DNA of 64,000 nt. It comes from Aliagarivorans taiwanensis DSM 22990 (lineage in GTDB: Bacteria > Pseudomonadota > Gammaproteobacteria > Enterobacterales > Celerinatantimonadaceae). The stretch is from contig NZ_AUBZ01000020.1 of the NCBI RefSeq assembly GCF_000429505.1, positions 39,260-103,259 of the forward strand. Direction: 5' to 3'. Positions 27,052-36,389 of the stretch are shown piece after piece (within the stretch, counting starts at the first letter, position 1; every line of letters begins with the position of its first letter). A model generated the notes under the pieces. That model did no database searches. It had not been told where the DNA came from and was given only the letters and a program-made list of their open reading frames with translations. The position numbers and the translations under genes are program-made.

Positions 27052-27672
27052 ATGACCGGTAAGTTTATCGTTATTGAAGGCCTTGAAGGAGCCGGCAAAA
27101 GTACTGCGGTGACCGCTGTTGAACGCTGGCTCGAGCAGCGCGGTATTCACTACCGTTGCACCCGCGAACCCGGCGGTACACCGCTGGCTGAAGGTATTCG
27201 CCAGTTAGTGAAGCACGGCGTGGATGACGATATCCCCAGTAGCAATACCGAGCTACTGCTGATGTACGCCGCTCGCGCCCAACTCGTCGATACCGTTATC
27301 CAGCCAACACTCAGTGAAGGTACCTGGGTGATTGGCGATCGCCATGATTTAAGCTCGCGCGCCTACCAAGGTGGCGGCCGAGAATTGGGGCTAGACAAGC
27401 TTAGCCAATTAAAGCAGCTTGCCATTGGAGATTTCGAGCCCGATCTGACTTTGTATCTGGACATCGACCCGCGTATAGGCCTCGAGCGAGCGCGCAGTCG
27501 CGGTGCGCTTGATCGAATTGAGAAGCAGCATATTGCGTTTTTCGACCGCGCCCGTGAAGTCTATTTAGCCGAAGCTGAAACTAACCCGCGCGTTGTCAGA
27601 ATCGATGCCAGCCAAGATATGCAGGCTGTTGCCGAGGCCATCGCGCAGGCTTTGAGTCAGCAACTAGGATAA
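27052..27672 (+). CDS. tmk: Thymidylate kinase
   Basis: Tmk phosphorylates dTMP to dTDP. The 206-residue protein has the P-loop EGLEGAGKST at residues 9-18, the DR[YH] motif as GDRHDLSSRAYQGGG, and the lid region after DIDPRIGLERARSRG. It starts one base after the mltG stop and continues the pabC-mltG-tmk-holB-tatD order known from E. coli. Confidence 0.97.
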   Translation: MTGKFIVIEGLEGAGKSTAVTAVERWLEQRGIHYRCTREPGGTPLAEGIRQLVKHGVDDDIPSSNTELLLMYAARAQLVDTVIQPTLSEGTWVIGDRHDLSSRAYQGGGRELGLDKLSQLKQLAIGDFEPDLTLYLDIDPRIGLERARSRGALDRIEKQHIAFFDRAREVYLAEAETNPRVVRIDASQDMQAVAEAIAQALSQQLG

Positions 27673-27678
27673 GCGCTT

Positions 27679-28596
27679 ATGAGTGGTCCGTGGTTAACCC
27701 CGGTTTGGCGGCAGCTTAGCAGTGCACTTAGCCAGCAACGCTTTCCTCAAAGCACCTTGTTGCGAGGAAGCGAAGGCTTGGGCATTGAGGCGATGGCCGA
27801 GTATTGCGCCAAGGCCCTACTATGCGAAACACAAAGCGGGCGAGCGTGTAACCGCTGCAAGCAATGCCAGCTGGTTGAATCGGGCACTCATCCGGGTGTA
27901 TTTCGTCTTGGTGTGGAAGAGAGCGTTAAGGTTGATGATATTCGTCGGCTAAATCGCTGGGCTCAGCAGTCTTCTTCGGTGGGGGCGGCCAAAGTTGCCT
28001 TGCTCTATGGCGCAGGTCAGCTCAATGAGGCATCGGCCAACGCCTTCCTCAAGACACTGGAAGAGCCCAACGCAAACACCTTCTTTGTCTTGCTCAATCT
28101 AGAAACCAAGCAGCCAATCTCGACGGTGCTGAGTCGTTGTGTTCAACTTACCGTGTCACAACCTACTGAAGCGCAGTTGTCGGCGTGGCTGTCAGAGCAA
28201 GGCATTACAGTGCCCGATGACTTTGCGCTGTATTACCGGGTGGCGCAAGGCAGCCCAGAGGCGCTTAAAAAGTTACTCGATGAAGACAAAGCCGAGTTTG
28301 AGATTGTCGTGAATGCCTTCACTGCGATACCCTTTAGCGCCGAGCCGCTGATTGCCCACATAAGCAAGCAAGCTAAAGCTTTGGATTGGTCGCTACAACT
28401 GCTGCAATTCGCGCTTCGTTGTAGTTTGTCTAACCAAACGAGCGAAGCGTTGTCTGCATTGATTTCTCATCATTCCATCGCGTCGCTACAAAGCTGTCAT
28501 AGCGATCTGCTAGCCTTAAGACAGGCCCAATACCAGATATCGGGTCTCAATCTGGCGCAGCAGCTATACCCGATTTTCGCCCAACTAGAGAGATAA
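27679..28596 (+). CDS. holB: DNA polymerase III subunit delta' HolB
   Basis: HolB is the delta' subunit of the clamp loader. The 305-residue protein has a zinc module with four cysteines (LLCE, then ACNRCKQC), the sensor-like stretch ANAFLKTLEEPN and the SRC motif (STVLSRCVQL). The P-loop is degenerate, as in all delta' subunits. It follows tmk by 6 bases. Confidence 0.94.
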   Translation: MSGPWLTPVWRQLSSALSQQRFPQSTLLRGSEGLGIEAMAEYCAKALLCETQSGRACNRCKQCQLVESGTHPGVFRLGVEESVKVDDIRRLNRWAQQSSSVGAAKVALLYGAGQLNEASANAFLKTLEEPNANTFFVLLNLETKQPISTVLSRCVQLTVSQPTEAQLSAWLSEQGITVPDDFALYYRVAQGSPEALKKLLDEDKAEFEIVVNAFTAIPFSAEPLIAHISKQAKALDWSLQLLQFALRCSLSNQTSEALSALISHHSIASLQSCHSDLLALRQAQYQISGLNLAQQLYPIFAQLER

Positions 28597-28598
28597 CC

Positions 28599-29384
28599 TT
28601 GTTAGTAGATTCCCATTGCCATCTGGATCGCTTGAACTTTAACGATCTACACGACGGCGTTGCCGATGTTCTAGAAAAAGCCAAGCAGCAGGGGGTAGAG
28701 CATTGCCTGGCGGTCGCCACCTCGTTAGACGCATTTCCACAAATGATGGACTGCATTGGTGAATTTCCTCAGGTGTTTGCCTCTTGTGGTATGCATCCGC
28801 TGTATGTGCAAGATCACCAGTATCAGCAGCAAGCCCACCGTGAGTTAGCTACAGATCCCCGCGTGGTCGCCATCGGTGAAACGGGGTTGGACTACTACTA
28901 CACGCCGGAGACCAAGCCTGAGCAAAAGCGCGTATTTGCCGAACAGATCGAACTCGCGGTTGAGCTCGATAAGCCCTTGATCATCCATACCCGTGATGCC
29001 AAGCAAGACACGCTAGATCTGCTCAAGCAACATGGCGCTGAGCGCTGCGGTGGCGTACTACATTGTTTCACGGAAGACTTGGATATGGCAGAAGCTGCTA
29101 TCGAACTGGGCTTTTATATTTCTTGCTCCGGTATCGTTACCTTTAACTCGGCCAAAAAGTTACAGCAGGTGTTTACTCAGCTGCCCATAGAGCGCTTGCT
29201 GGTTGAAACGGACAGCCCCTATCTCGCACCAGTACCGCATCGCGGCAAAGAGAACCAACCGGCGTATACCCGTGAAGTCGCCCATTTTTTGGCTCGGCTG
29301 AAAGGGGTATCGATGCCGGAGTTGGCGGCACAAACCACCGACAACTTTTTCCGCTTGTTTAAGCTGGCTGAAAAGCAAGTTTAG
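28599..29384 (+). CDS. ycfH: TatD-family metal-dependent hydrolase (YcfH)
   Basis: TatD-family enzymes are metal-dependent nucleases or hydrolases; YcfH has been linked to DNA or D-aminoacyl-tRNA processing, and its precise role is unsettled. The 261-residue protein has the metal-binding DSHCHLD (His6, His8), GETGLDYYY, LIIHTRDA, LHCFTED and ETDSPYLAP. The start is TTG 28599, two bases after holB; it gives MLVDSHCHLD at the family position. No pilZ gene lies between holB and this gene. Confidence 0.93.
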   Translation: MLVDSHCHLDRLNFNDLHDGVADVLEKAKQQGVEHCLAVATSLDAFPQMMDCIGEFPQVFASCGMHPLYVQDHQYQQQAHRELATDPRVVAIGETGLDYYYTPETKPEQKRVFAEQIELAVELDKPLIIHTRDAKQDTLDLLKQHGAERCGGVLHCFTEDLDMAEAAIELGFYISCSGIVTFNSAKKLQQVFTQLPIERLLVETDSPYLAPVPHRGKENQPAYTREVAHFLARLKGVSMPELAAQTTDNFFRLFKLAEKQV

Positions 29385-29442
29385 AGAGGGGAGCAGATAA
29401 AAAATCGCTCCACTCTAATCCATGAGCGGAGCTTAGGGGAAT

Positions 29443-29463
29443 GGCCCGTGGGCACGGGCCTTT
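29443..29463 (+). terminator. Weak terminator after ycfH
   Basis: GGCCCGTG (29443-29450) and CACGGGCC (29453-29460) form a GC-rich hairpin followed by only TTT. A second small hairpin, GCTCC with GGAGC, stands just before it near 29407-29432. Confidence 0.55.
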
Positions 29464-29549
29464 GCGCTAACTTGTAGCATTAAGACTAGTTGAGAATGGA
29501 TATTTTTCAACGTCGAGTTTTCAACTTCATCAAGCATGCATTTTCGCGA

Positions 29550-30974
29550 TTACGACAGCTGATCATAATTGCGAACCAGATCCCTAGGCAGGCTGTTCTT
29601 TAGCTTGTTTTTCACCCATTTTGCCATGCCAATCGGTGTGCCTTGGTAGCACACAACCAGCTCGCCCTTATGGTTGTTGGGGTAGGGGACATCACGCCCC
29701 GCAAAGTACAGTTTTGCTTGTTCAATGTCTAAGTCGACACGGTTAATCCCTGCACTGCTTGCCAACGACGTCGCAAACTCATGGCTCATTTTAAAACCCA
29801 CTTTTAGCACATCGCCTAGACGGATACCTATCCGCTGAAAACGCATCTCGTCAGTTAACGGCAGGATTGCGTCGGGAAACAGCCAAAGCTCTTTGTCGCG
29901 GCTAAACACCGTATGGCTGTTCGGTAGAGTCAGGCCAAACTGTTTGTGCAAGTAGTTGGAAAGCTCTTGCAGAGGCTTGTTGGCGAGCGGCTTAAAAGGA
30001 AGTGGCTTTAGCTTTTTCTCGACCGGCTCTGGTGTTAACTCGCTATCGCTGCGGGTGAAAGCTGACAGGAAAAAACCTTCGCTGTCGTATACATGGGGCC
30101 ACACATGCAGATAACCTTCGGCAGTGGCGCTAAGCGCCGCGCCTTCGAACAGACCAGACAGATCAATCGGTGTTAACGCATCGGGATAGCGTTCCATGAT
30201 CGCGTTGATCACGCCCTGATTCTCTAAAGGATTGAGAGTACAGGTTGAGTAGACCAGCGTACCGCCGGGCTTAAGCGCCTGCAGAGCACTTTCAAACAGG
30301 GTGACCTGTAGCTCGGCGGTCTCTTTTACGTGCTGTATGCTCCAGTTCTTCAACGCATCGGGATCTTTACGCAGTGTGCCTTCGCCGGAGCAGGGGGCAT
30401 CGAGCAAAATGGCATCGAAGGATTTGGGCGTCCAACTACCGAACACTTCCGCGCTAAAGTGGCTGATAGCCACGTTGTTTACCCCGCAGCGCTGCAGGTT
30501 TGCTGACAGCACCTTAATGCGGCTGGCAGAGTATTCGTTGGCAACCAATGCGCCTTGGTTTGCCATCAGTGCGGCGATCTGCGTGGTCTTTGAGCCCGGC
30601 GCTGCTGCCGCGTCCAACACCACGCTGTCTTCATCAAAAGAGTAGTGCGCTGCCAGAGCTGCAACCGGTAGCATAGAGCTCGCCTCTTGAACATAGAACT
30701 GGCCAGCGATGTGTTCCAAGTTGTTACCGATACTCACAGAACCCGCCGGAAGCTCTACCCAGAAGCCGTCTTCACACCAAGGAATAGGGGTTAATTGCCA
30801 ACCCAGCTCATTCGCGCGGGCCATAAACACCTCACGGCTGCACTTAAGTGGGTTAAGACGAATGCTGGTACGCAGCGGTCGCGAGTTGTAATCGAGCATC
30901 TCAGCGAGCTGCTGCTCGTCGGGCAGTGCCTGCTTGAGCAGCTCAAGCAGGTCTTGCGGGTAACTTGGGTTCAA
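29550..30974 (-). CDS. rsmF: 16S rRNA m5C1407 methyltransferase RsmF
   Basis: RsmF methylates C1407 of 16S rRNA. The 474-residue protein has the SAM-binding DAAAAPGSKTTQIA, motif IV DAPCSGEGTLRKDP and the catalytic cysteine of motif VI in VYSTCTLNPLENQ, followed by a C-terminal PUA-like region. It is the last gene of the leftward letA-letB-rsmF operon (yebS-yebT-yebU in E. coli), with only 7 bases between it and letB. Confidence 0.95.
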   Translation of the reverse strand: MNPSYPQDLLELLKQALPDEQQLAEMLDYNSRPLRTSIRLNPLKCSREVFMARANELGWQLTPIPWCEDGFWVELPAGSVSIGNNLEHIAGQFYVQEASSMLPVAALAAHYSFDEDSVVLDAAAAPGSKTTQIAALMANQGALVANEYSASRIKVLSANLQRCGVNNVAISHFSAEVFGSWTPKSFDAILLDAPCSGEGTLRKDPDALKNWSIQHVKETAELQVTLFESALQALKPGGTLVYSTCTLNPLENQGVINAIMERYPDALTPIDLSGLFEGAALSATAEGYLHVWPHVYDSEGFFLSAFTRSDSELTPEPVEKKLKPLPFKPLANKPLQELSNYLHKQFGLTLPNSHTVFSRDKELWLFPDAILPLTDEMRFQRIGIRLGDVLKVGFKMSHEFATSLASSAGINRVDLDIEQAKLYFAGRDVPYPNNHKGELVVCYQGTPIGMAKWVKNKLKNSLPRDLVRNYDQLS

Positions 30975-30981
30975 TGTGTAA

Positions 30982-33585
30982 CTATTGGTTTGGAATTGAG
31001 GGCGACCATTTTAACCAAGTTTTGTCAAAAGTGGGGCTTAAAGTGAACTCAAAGCCAGCTGTTACAGCGTCGGCAAAGGGAATGCTCTCCGGTGTAGCAA
31101 AGGCCAAGCCGCCTTTGACTAGGGTTTCGAGAGAGTCCATATGTAAATCTGCACCGCCAAACCCTAATGAGAAATCCACGCCAGAGGCTTGCCAGAACAC
31201 GCTGTTGGCACGAACCAGGTGTCGATATTCTGGTTCGACCATCACGTCTGCAATAATGCCGGAGCCGTCATTGATAACACGGGTGCCTAGAATCCTTCCA
31301 ACGGTTTGCTGCTTGTAGAGAAGCGGCGAATCTGCATCCACGCTTGCCAAATGAACCGCCTTTACGCTTATCAGCAAAGCATCCTCTGAGTAGCGAGGGG
31401 GGTGTGGAGACAACTCAAATTGCTGTATTGGCCGCCCTTGGCCGGGCCGCGCTTCGATATAGTTGCCTGTAATCAGATTACCCAGATTTTTGGCGCCATC
31501 GAGCGATAGTTCTGTACTCTCAAGCCAGTAGCGACTCTGCTCGCGCGCAAAATGTTTGGAGTAGGGGTGGTAGAGCTCGGCACCGAGCTCAAAGTGTGAC
31601 AAGTCCTCTGCCAAGTGTACCTGCTTTAACTGACCGATTTGTTTTCCCAAATAGCGGATCGCCGCGCCGGGTTTTAGGCCCTGTACATGCTCAGCAAGAA
31701 GGGTTACGTTTAGTCGTCGTTGCAGCGCATCCTCTTTGGAGCTGTACAAGCGCGGGCGCGTTTGTTTGGGAAGTTGCTCTAGATTCTCAAACGCGATGCC
31801 ACCGAGTGCGATGGAGCGAAGAGATTCGCTCTGTAACGACACGCCGCTGCTGTTGATCTCTAGGTTTACGCCGGAGGCGTGCCAAAAACGAGAGTAGTCG
31901 GTTATTAAGGCGCGGTGCTCGCCATAGATATCGATGTCGATGCTGACATCTTGCTGCGAGGTCAACTGATAAGCGATCACTTCCCCCACTTGCAGCTGCT
32001 TAAAATACACCGGGCTGCCAACCGATAACGAGCCAAGCCTTTCTGTGCGAAGGTTTAATCGCTTGGGGGCGCTGGTTGGACGCTGGTGTTCACGGGCGTC
32101 ATGTTTGGAGGCAAACAGCCGCTGCTCAGCGGAGGCTGGTGTCGACTCCATATAATCAAGCGCAATGGGGCTGGCAATAAACGAGCGGATCCCGCCCGAG
32201 CTAATATCCAGACCAAACAAGCTCGCTTCGACCTCCAGTGGTGAGACGATATGGAAGTAACTCTTATCGTTAAGCAGGCTTAGGTAAGGCTTTTCAAGGT
32301 AGATCTCAATATCGAACTCGTTGCCATCGAGGCGAATATCCAAGATACCCCCAACGGGAAATCCCCGATAAATAACCACGGAGCTAGCTTCAATGCCGTG
32401 TAACAGACTGGCATTAAGCACCAAGGTTTGCGCCCCCGGTGGGGCTTGTTTGGCACTGCTCAGGGTAAAACTTTGTGCCGCGGCACCCGCACCGGGATAT
32501 ACCCCAATGTCGATGCTACCAAGTAAGCCTTCCAGGTGTTTAAGGCCTTCTAGTCCTATCTCTGGCTGTAATCGACGCAGCTCGGTGTCCTCTTTAAACA
32601 GCGAGATGTATTCGCTATTCACACTAAAGCTAAGTAGGTAGTGATCTTGCTGGTAGTCGATTTGTCGCAGCAGGCCAACTTCCGCGCCTTTATAGCGCAG
32701 TCGGGTCCTGTCTACATTCAGACCTTCCACAGTATCGGTTGTGACCGACACGCGGCTTAGCCGGGTTGCCGCGTCACGTCCTTCGAATAGGGTGAAGTGT
32801 TGACCTGCGCGGGCTTGCAAGCCCTGCTCGGGACTATCGAAGGCAACACCGCCATGTATCAGGCTAGCCAAGCTCTCGCTTTGTAGGCGCATACCTTGGA
32901 GGGAGATATCGGCGTCAATACCCGATACATCCCAAAAGCGGGAATGGTCTTTTACCAAGTGCGCGTATTCAGGCTTAACCAGCAGGTCCATCACTACGCT
33001 GTGGTCGTCATCAAGTTGATAGCGCTTTACTTCGCCCACCGGGATTTTCTTGAAATAAATTGGCGAGCCGACATCCAAGGAGCCGAGCTCGTCAGCCCGA
33101 AGGTGCAGCAGCAGGCCTTTGCCGTCGATACGCGTAGGTGGCTCGGGGACGGCGACAAAGCTAAGGGCTGGCTCGCCTTCATTGTATTGCAGCTCGATGT
33201 AGTTACCGCCCACCAAGGCATCCAGGCCGCTGATTTCAGTCAGTGATGCTTTAGGGGAGACCAGCCAAAATATACTGTTTTCGGTGAGCAACTGCTCCGC
33301 ATCCCGGTCGATTTCCGCCTCTAACTGAACGCCGGTTAGCGATTCATTGAGGTTCACCTTGGTGACGACGCCGATATCCAAGCCCTGATAATAGATGTGG
33401 GTTTGACCTGCGACGATGCCTTGAGCAGAAGCAAAATCGATGGTGATCGGGACACCGGCTTCGCTCCAAGTTTTGTAAAGCAGCCAAATCGCCATGCCCA
33501 ATGCAATGATTGGCAGCAGCCAAATAGGTGAAATAATGCGTTCTTTGCGGGTTACTGCTTGTTGGCTCACGTTTGATAGTCCCAA
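30982..33585 (-). CDS. letB: LetB (YebT), seven-MCE-domain lipid transport tunnel protein
   Basis: LetB forms a stack of hexameric MCE rings that span the periplasm and carry lipids between membranes. The 867-residue protein (E. coli about 880) has one N-terminal membrane helix (about residues 19-38) and seven MCE repeats recognisable by a shared pattern such as SLDVGSPIYFKKIPVGEV, GLNVDRTRLRYKGAEVGLL and SLSVGSPVYFKQLQVGEV. The seven-repeat count separates it from PqiB (three). It overlaps the upstream letA half by 19 bases. Confidence 0.95.
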   Translation of the reverse strand: MGLSNVSQQAVTRKERIISPIWLLPIIALGMAIWLLYKTWSEAGVPITIDFASAQGIVAGQTHIYYQGLDIGVVTKVNLNESLTGVQLEAEIDRDAEQLLTENSIFWLVSPKASLTEISGLDALVGGNYIELQYNEGEPALSFVAVPEPPTRIDGKGLLLHLRADELGSLDVGSPIYFKKIPVGEVKRYQLDDDHSVVMDLLVKPEYAHLVKDHSRFWDVSGIDADISLQGMRLQSESLASLIHGGVAFDSPEQGLQARAGQHFTLFEGRDAATRLSRVSVTTDTVEGLNVDRTRLRYKGAEVGLLRQIDYQQDHYLLSFSVNSEYISLFKEDTELRRLQPEIGLEGLKHLEGLLGSIDIGVYPGAGAAAQSFTLSSAKQAPPGAQTLVLNASLLHGIEASSVVIYRGFPVGGILDIRLDGNEFDIEIYLEKPYLSLLNDKSYFHIVSPLEVEASLFGLDISSGGIRSFIASPIALDYMESTPASAEQRLFASKHDAREHQRPTSAPKRLNLRTERLGSLSVGSPVYFKQLQVGEVIAYQLTSQQDVSIDIDIYGEHRALITDYSRFWHASGVNLEINSSGVSLQSESLRSIALGGIAFENLEQLPKQTRPRLYSSKEDALQRRLNVTLLAEHVQGLKPGAAIRYLGKQIGQLKQVHLAEDLSHFELGAELYHPYSKHFAREQSRYWLESTELSLDGAKNLGNLITGNYIEARPGQGRPIQQFELSPHPPRYSEDALLISVKAVHLASVDADSPLLYKQQTVGRILGTRVINDGSGIIADVMVEPEYRHLVRANSVFWQASGVDFSLGFGGADLHMDSLETLVKGGLAFATPESIPFADAVTAGFEFTLSPTFDKTWLKWSPSIPNQ

Positions 33586-34166
33586 ATTAAACGGGTGTCG
33601 AAGGTCTTTGCGGCAAATAAAGTGAGGACCACGGCCAGGCCAAACGCCGTAGCCCCGGGGCCTGCGGCAACATCGATGATCTTGTGGTGACTGAACACCG
33701 CAATCATGATGGATAACACAAACAGGTCTAGCATCGACCAGCGGCCTATAAAATCGATAAAACGGAACATCTGCACGCGTTGGCGGTCACTTAGCTCAAT
33801 GTGCATATGCAAACCCGCTAAAATCAGCGCTAAGCCCACTAACTTGGCAATCGGGACCACAATACTGGCGATAAACACTACGCTGGCGACCACGGGCATA
33901 TCGCTTTGAAACAGATTGATGATGCCCGACATAATCGTTTCGGGTTTAGGTGCACCTCGGGTGCTAAGTACGGTAATCGGTAGTAGGTTGGCTGGAACAA
34001 GCGCGATGGTTGCGGTGATGATCAGCGCCCACGTCTTTTGAATACTGTATGGGATCCGAGAGTGGGTACGCATACTGCAGCGAGGGCAGTGCTTTTCCGC
34101 GATAGGCTGAACGAAGTGACAGTGAGGGCACAGTTTGAGTCCTGCTTGCTTAGCTGATGGCTGCAT
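33567..34166 (-). CDS. LetA/PqiA-family membrane protein, second half
   Basis: The 199-residue protein has an N-terminal zinc ribbon (CPHCHFVQP, CPRCSMR) and four predicted membrane helices, which is one PqiA domain. E. coli LetA is a single chain of about 427 residues with two such domains; here the second domain is its own gene. It begins with its own zinc ribbon and overlaps the first-half gene by 17 bases in another frame, so it looks like a stable two-gene form and not a fresh mutation. The pair likely works with LetB at the inner membrane. Confidence 0.9.
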   Translation of the reverse strand: MQPSAKQAGLKLCPHCHFVQPIAEKHCPRCSMRTHSRIPYSIQKTWALIITATIALVPANLLPITVLSTRGAPKPETIMSGIINLFQSDMPVVASVVFIASIVVPIAKLVGLALILAGLHMHIELSDRQRVQMFRFIDFIGRWSMLDLFVLSIMIAVFSHHKIIDVAAGPGATAFGLAVVLTLFAAKTFDTRLIWDYQT

Positions 34167-34767
34167 ATCGCTCCCAAAACCGCTGGCTATCGATTCCTAG
34201 CAACAAGCGCCCGGAAAACACAATGGTGAGGCAAATACTCCACAAGCCCCAGCCCAGTTTAATATCTGATAATTCAATCAGTTTTACCAGAGACACGATG
34301 AAACTGACTAGAAACACTTCGAGCATACTCCAGTGAATCAATGAGTCTTGATAATGCAGCATTGACGCTAAGCCCGGTGTCTTGCGTTTCTGCATTAGTA
34401 AAAAGGAGTTGATTGCGACTAAGGAGAACACTGCCACGGGTGCCACCACGCTAGCTAGCAGCACCACACCACCAACAAAGTAATAGCCGTTATCGAACAG
34501 CAAAATTGTCCCTTCCAGGATATTGGCGTGACTTTCCGAGCCGAGAAAATCGAAGCTGAGTAGCGGATAAAAGTTGGCGATAATCAAGGTAATCAGACAG
34601 GCGAGGGACAAGGCCAGCGTTTCTGAGAACTGCAGCGATTTACTGCTCTTGAGTTTGTGCCCACAGCGCGGGCAGTGGAGCGCATTGCCTTCACTTAACT
34701 CTGGCAACTGGGAGATCACCAGATCACAACTCGGGCAAATGCAAAGGTCATGTGGCCTTTGTGGCAT
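34150..34767 (-). CDS. LetA/PqiA-family membrane protein, first half
   Basis: The 205-residue protein has a zinc ribbon near its start (CPSCDLVIS and CPRCGHKLK), then a conserved PqiA stretch (LITLIIANFYPLLSF) and about four membrane helices. It is the first gene of the leftward letA-letB-rsmF operon and is divergent from yebG, the same arrangement as yebS/yebG in E. coli. Confidence 0.9.
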   Translation of the reverse strand: MPQRPHDLCICPSCDLVISQLPELSEGNALHCPRCGHKLKSSKSLQFSETLALSLACLITLIIANFYPLLSFDFLGSESHANILEGTILLFDNGYYFVGGVVLLASVVAPVAVFSLVAINSFLLMQKRKTPGLASMLHYQDSLIHWSMLEVFLVSFIVSLVKLIELSDIKLGWGLWSICLTIVFSGRLLLGIDSQRFWERYAAIS

Positions 34768-34883
34768 GGTTTCAGTCCGTTGAGAGCTATCGATGTTGAG
34801 TGCCCAGATAAGCAGTTAGATAAGCAATAAATTGTTTTAATTACAATAGACTAGCACAAGGCCGGTGAATAGTGCACAATGAC

Positions 34884-34899
34884 CAGTATATATATACAG
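34884..34899 (+). promoter_or_regulatory. LexA (SOS) box of yebG
   Basis: CAGT-ATATATAT-ACAG differs from the LexA consensus CTGT-N8-ACAG at one base, and the core AT stretch is ideal. It lies 15 bases before the GTG start of yebG, a known SOS gene. Confidence 0.85.
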
Positions 34900-34914
34900 T
34901 ATTCGGAGGCAGCA

Positions 34915-35178
34915 GTGGCTGTAATTGTAAAGTATGTTGTTGAGCGTAATGGTGAAGAAAAAATGACATTTACGTCGAAAAAGGAGGCTGACAACTACGA
35001 CAAAATGCTGGATATTGCCGATCAGCTTAACCTGATGCTCAAGCATGCAGAGCCTGAATTGCAAGATGCGGTGGCGGAAAACCTTAGTCTGTTCTTGGCT
35101 AGCCATCAAAAATCGCTGCAGTTGTTGCTAAAAGGAAAAGCCTTCGACGAAATCCAATTAGAGGAGAATGCGGAGTGA
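34915..35178 (+). CDS. yebG: DNA damage-inducible protein YebG
   Basis: YebG is a small SOS-regulated protein with unsettled function. The 87-residue product AVIVKYVVERNGEEKMTFTSKK... matches E. coli YebG closely at its N-terminus and differs at the tail. I chose GTG 34915, with CGGAGG 5 bases before it; an in-frame ATG at 34879 would run through the LexA box. It overlaps msrC by 4 bases (GTGA), which puts msrC under the same SOS-controlled transcript. Confidence 0.92.
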   Translation: MAVIVKYVVERNGEEKMTFTSKKEADNYDKMLDIADQLNLMLKHAEPELQDAVAENLSLFLASHQKSLQLLLKGKAFDEIQLEENAE

Positions 35179-35651
35179 CCGCTTCATTCGACTATCAACT
35201 TCTAGCCCAGCAGGTAAGCAGCCTGCTCGATCCGGCTTTACCACGCACCACCAACTTGGCAAACTTCTCGGCATTACTGTTCGACGCCCTGCCTGAGCTG
35301 AACTGGGCAGGCTGCTACCTTTATCACGCTGAGCGAGACCAACTCGTGTTGGGGCCATTTCAAGGAAAGCCAGCCTGTACCTTGATTCCGGTTGGCCGCG
35401 GCGTATGTGGCAGTGCCTATCTACAAGCGACAACATTACGGGTAGATGACGTACATCAGTTTGAAGGGCATATCGCCTGCGATGCAGCCAGCGAGTCCGA
35501 AATTGTTATTCCGTTGTATGCAAACGAGCAGCTGATCGGGGTAATCGATCTTGATAGTCCTGTTAAGCAGCGATTTAGTGAACACGACCAACAAGGCTTG
35601 GAGCTAGTGGTTAGAGCACTAGAAAAATCCTTAGGTGACGCGGATTTTTAA
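35175..35651 (+). CDS. msrC: Free methionine-R-sulfoxide reductase MsrC (YebR)
   Basis: MsrC reduces free methionine (R)-sulfoxide using a GAF domain. The 158-residue protein carries the three family cysteines in PACTLIPVGRGVCGSAYL and HIACDAASESE, the last beside the conserved glutamate motif. It starts with GTG 35175 overlapping the yebG stop. Coupling to an SOS gene suggests shared expression in oxidative or DNA damage, but this is inference. Confidence 0.94.
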   Translation: MTASFDYQLLAQQVSSLLDPALPRTTNLANFSALLFDALPELNWAGCYLYHAERDQLVLGPFQGKPACTLIPVGRGVCGSAYLQATTLRVDDVHQFEGHIACDAASESEIVIPLYANEQLIGVIDLDSPVKQRFSEHDQQGLELVVRALEKSLGDADF

Positions 35652-35733
35652 TGGTAATTAACCTCGCGCTCTCTATAATAGCCCGAATCAGCAAAATCAC
35701 GCTGTGATTCTAGATGTACAAAGAAAGGTCAAC

Positions 35734-36369
35734 ATGGAACAAACGAACAAACTGAAAAATAGCAAAGAGGTTATTCAGTACTTAGCTAGCCAATTCCCCG
35801 AATGCTTCTCTGTAGAGGGCGAGGCTAAGCCTCTTAAAATCGGCATTTTTCAGGATCTGGCTGAACGTCTGAAAGACGATGAGCGGGTTAGCAACACTGT
35901 TCTGCGTAGCGCACTTCGTCAATACACCTCAAGCTGGCGCTACCTGCATGGCGTTAAACTTGGCGCTAACCGCGTGGATCTCGACGGTAAAGAAGGCGAT
36001 GCTATCGAAGCGTCACACGTAGAGCACGCGCAGAAAACCCTTAAAGAGAGCAAAGAGAAAGCCTTTGCCGCCAAGAAAGCCAAGCAACAAGCTCAAAAGG
36101 CACAGGGCGATGGCGAGAAGAAGCCAGCTCCAGCCCGTCGTGCTCGTACTCAAAAACCCGTTAGCAGCAAGCGTAATGCACCAAGCGCACCTAAGCCTAA
36201 GCTGACTCAAGTTAGCCAAGATCAACTGCAAGTTGGCCTTGCGGTTAAGGTATTGGTTGGTAAGTCGCCGATGCCTGGTGAAGTTGCAGAAGTGACAAAA
36301 GACGGTATTGCTGTAAAACTTAATTCTGGAATGCTGGTAAAAGTTAAACCAGAACACGTTGTATCTTAA
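35734..36369 (+). CDS. proQ: RNA chaperone ProQ
   Basis: ProQ is a global RNA-binding protein of the ProQ/FinO family that stabilises small RNAs and mRNA 3' ends. The 211-residue protein has an N-terminal FinO domain (about 1-115, with LKIGIFQDLAERL and SALRQYTSSWRYLHG), a Lys/Ala/Gln-rich linker, and a C-terminal Tudor-like domain from about 160. ATG 35734 follows AAAGG. A perfect TATAAT at 35674-35679 is a likely -10 element. The order proQ-prc matches E. coli. Confidence 0.95.
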   Translation: MEQTNKLKNSKEVIQYLASQFPECFSVEGEAKPLKIGIFQDLAERLKDDERVSNTVLRSALRQYTSSWRYLHGVKLGANRVDLDGKEGDAIEASHVEHAQKTLKESKEKAFAAKKAKQQAQKAQGDGEKKPAPARRARTQKPVSSKRNAPSAPKPKLTQVSQDQLQVGLAVKVLVGKSPMPGEVAEVTKDGIAVKLNSGMLVKVKPEHVVS

Positions 36370-36389
36370 ATCTTAACGGGGCAGTGCCT

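Noticed and set aside
29497..29601. A 34-codon frame after ycfH
   Set aside because: It runs antisense into rsmF, has no ribosome site and no recognisable product.
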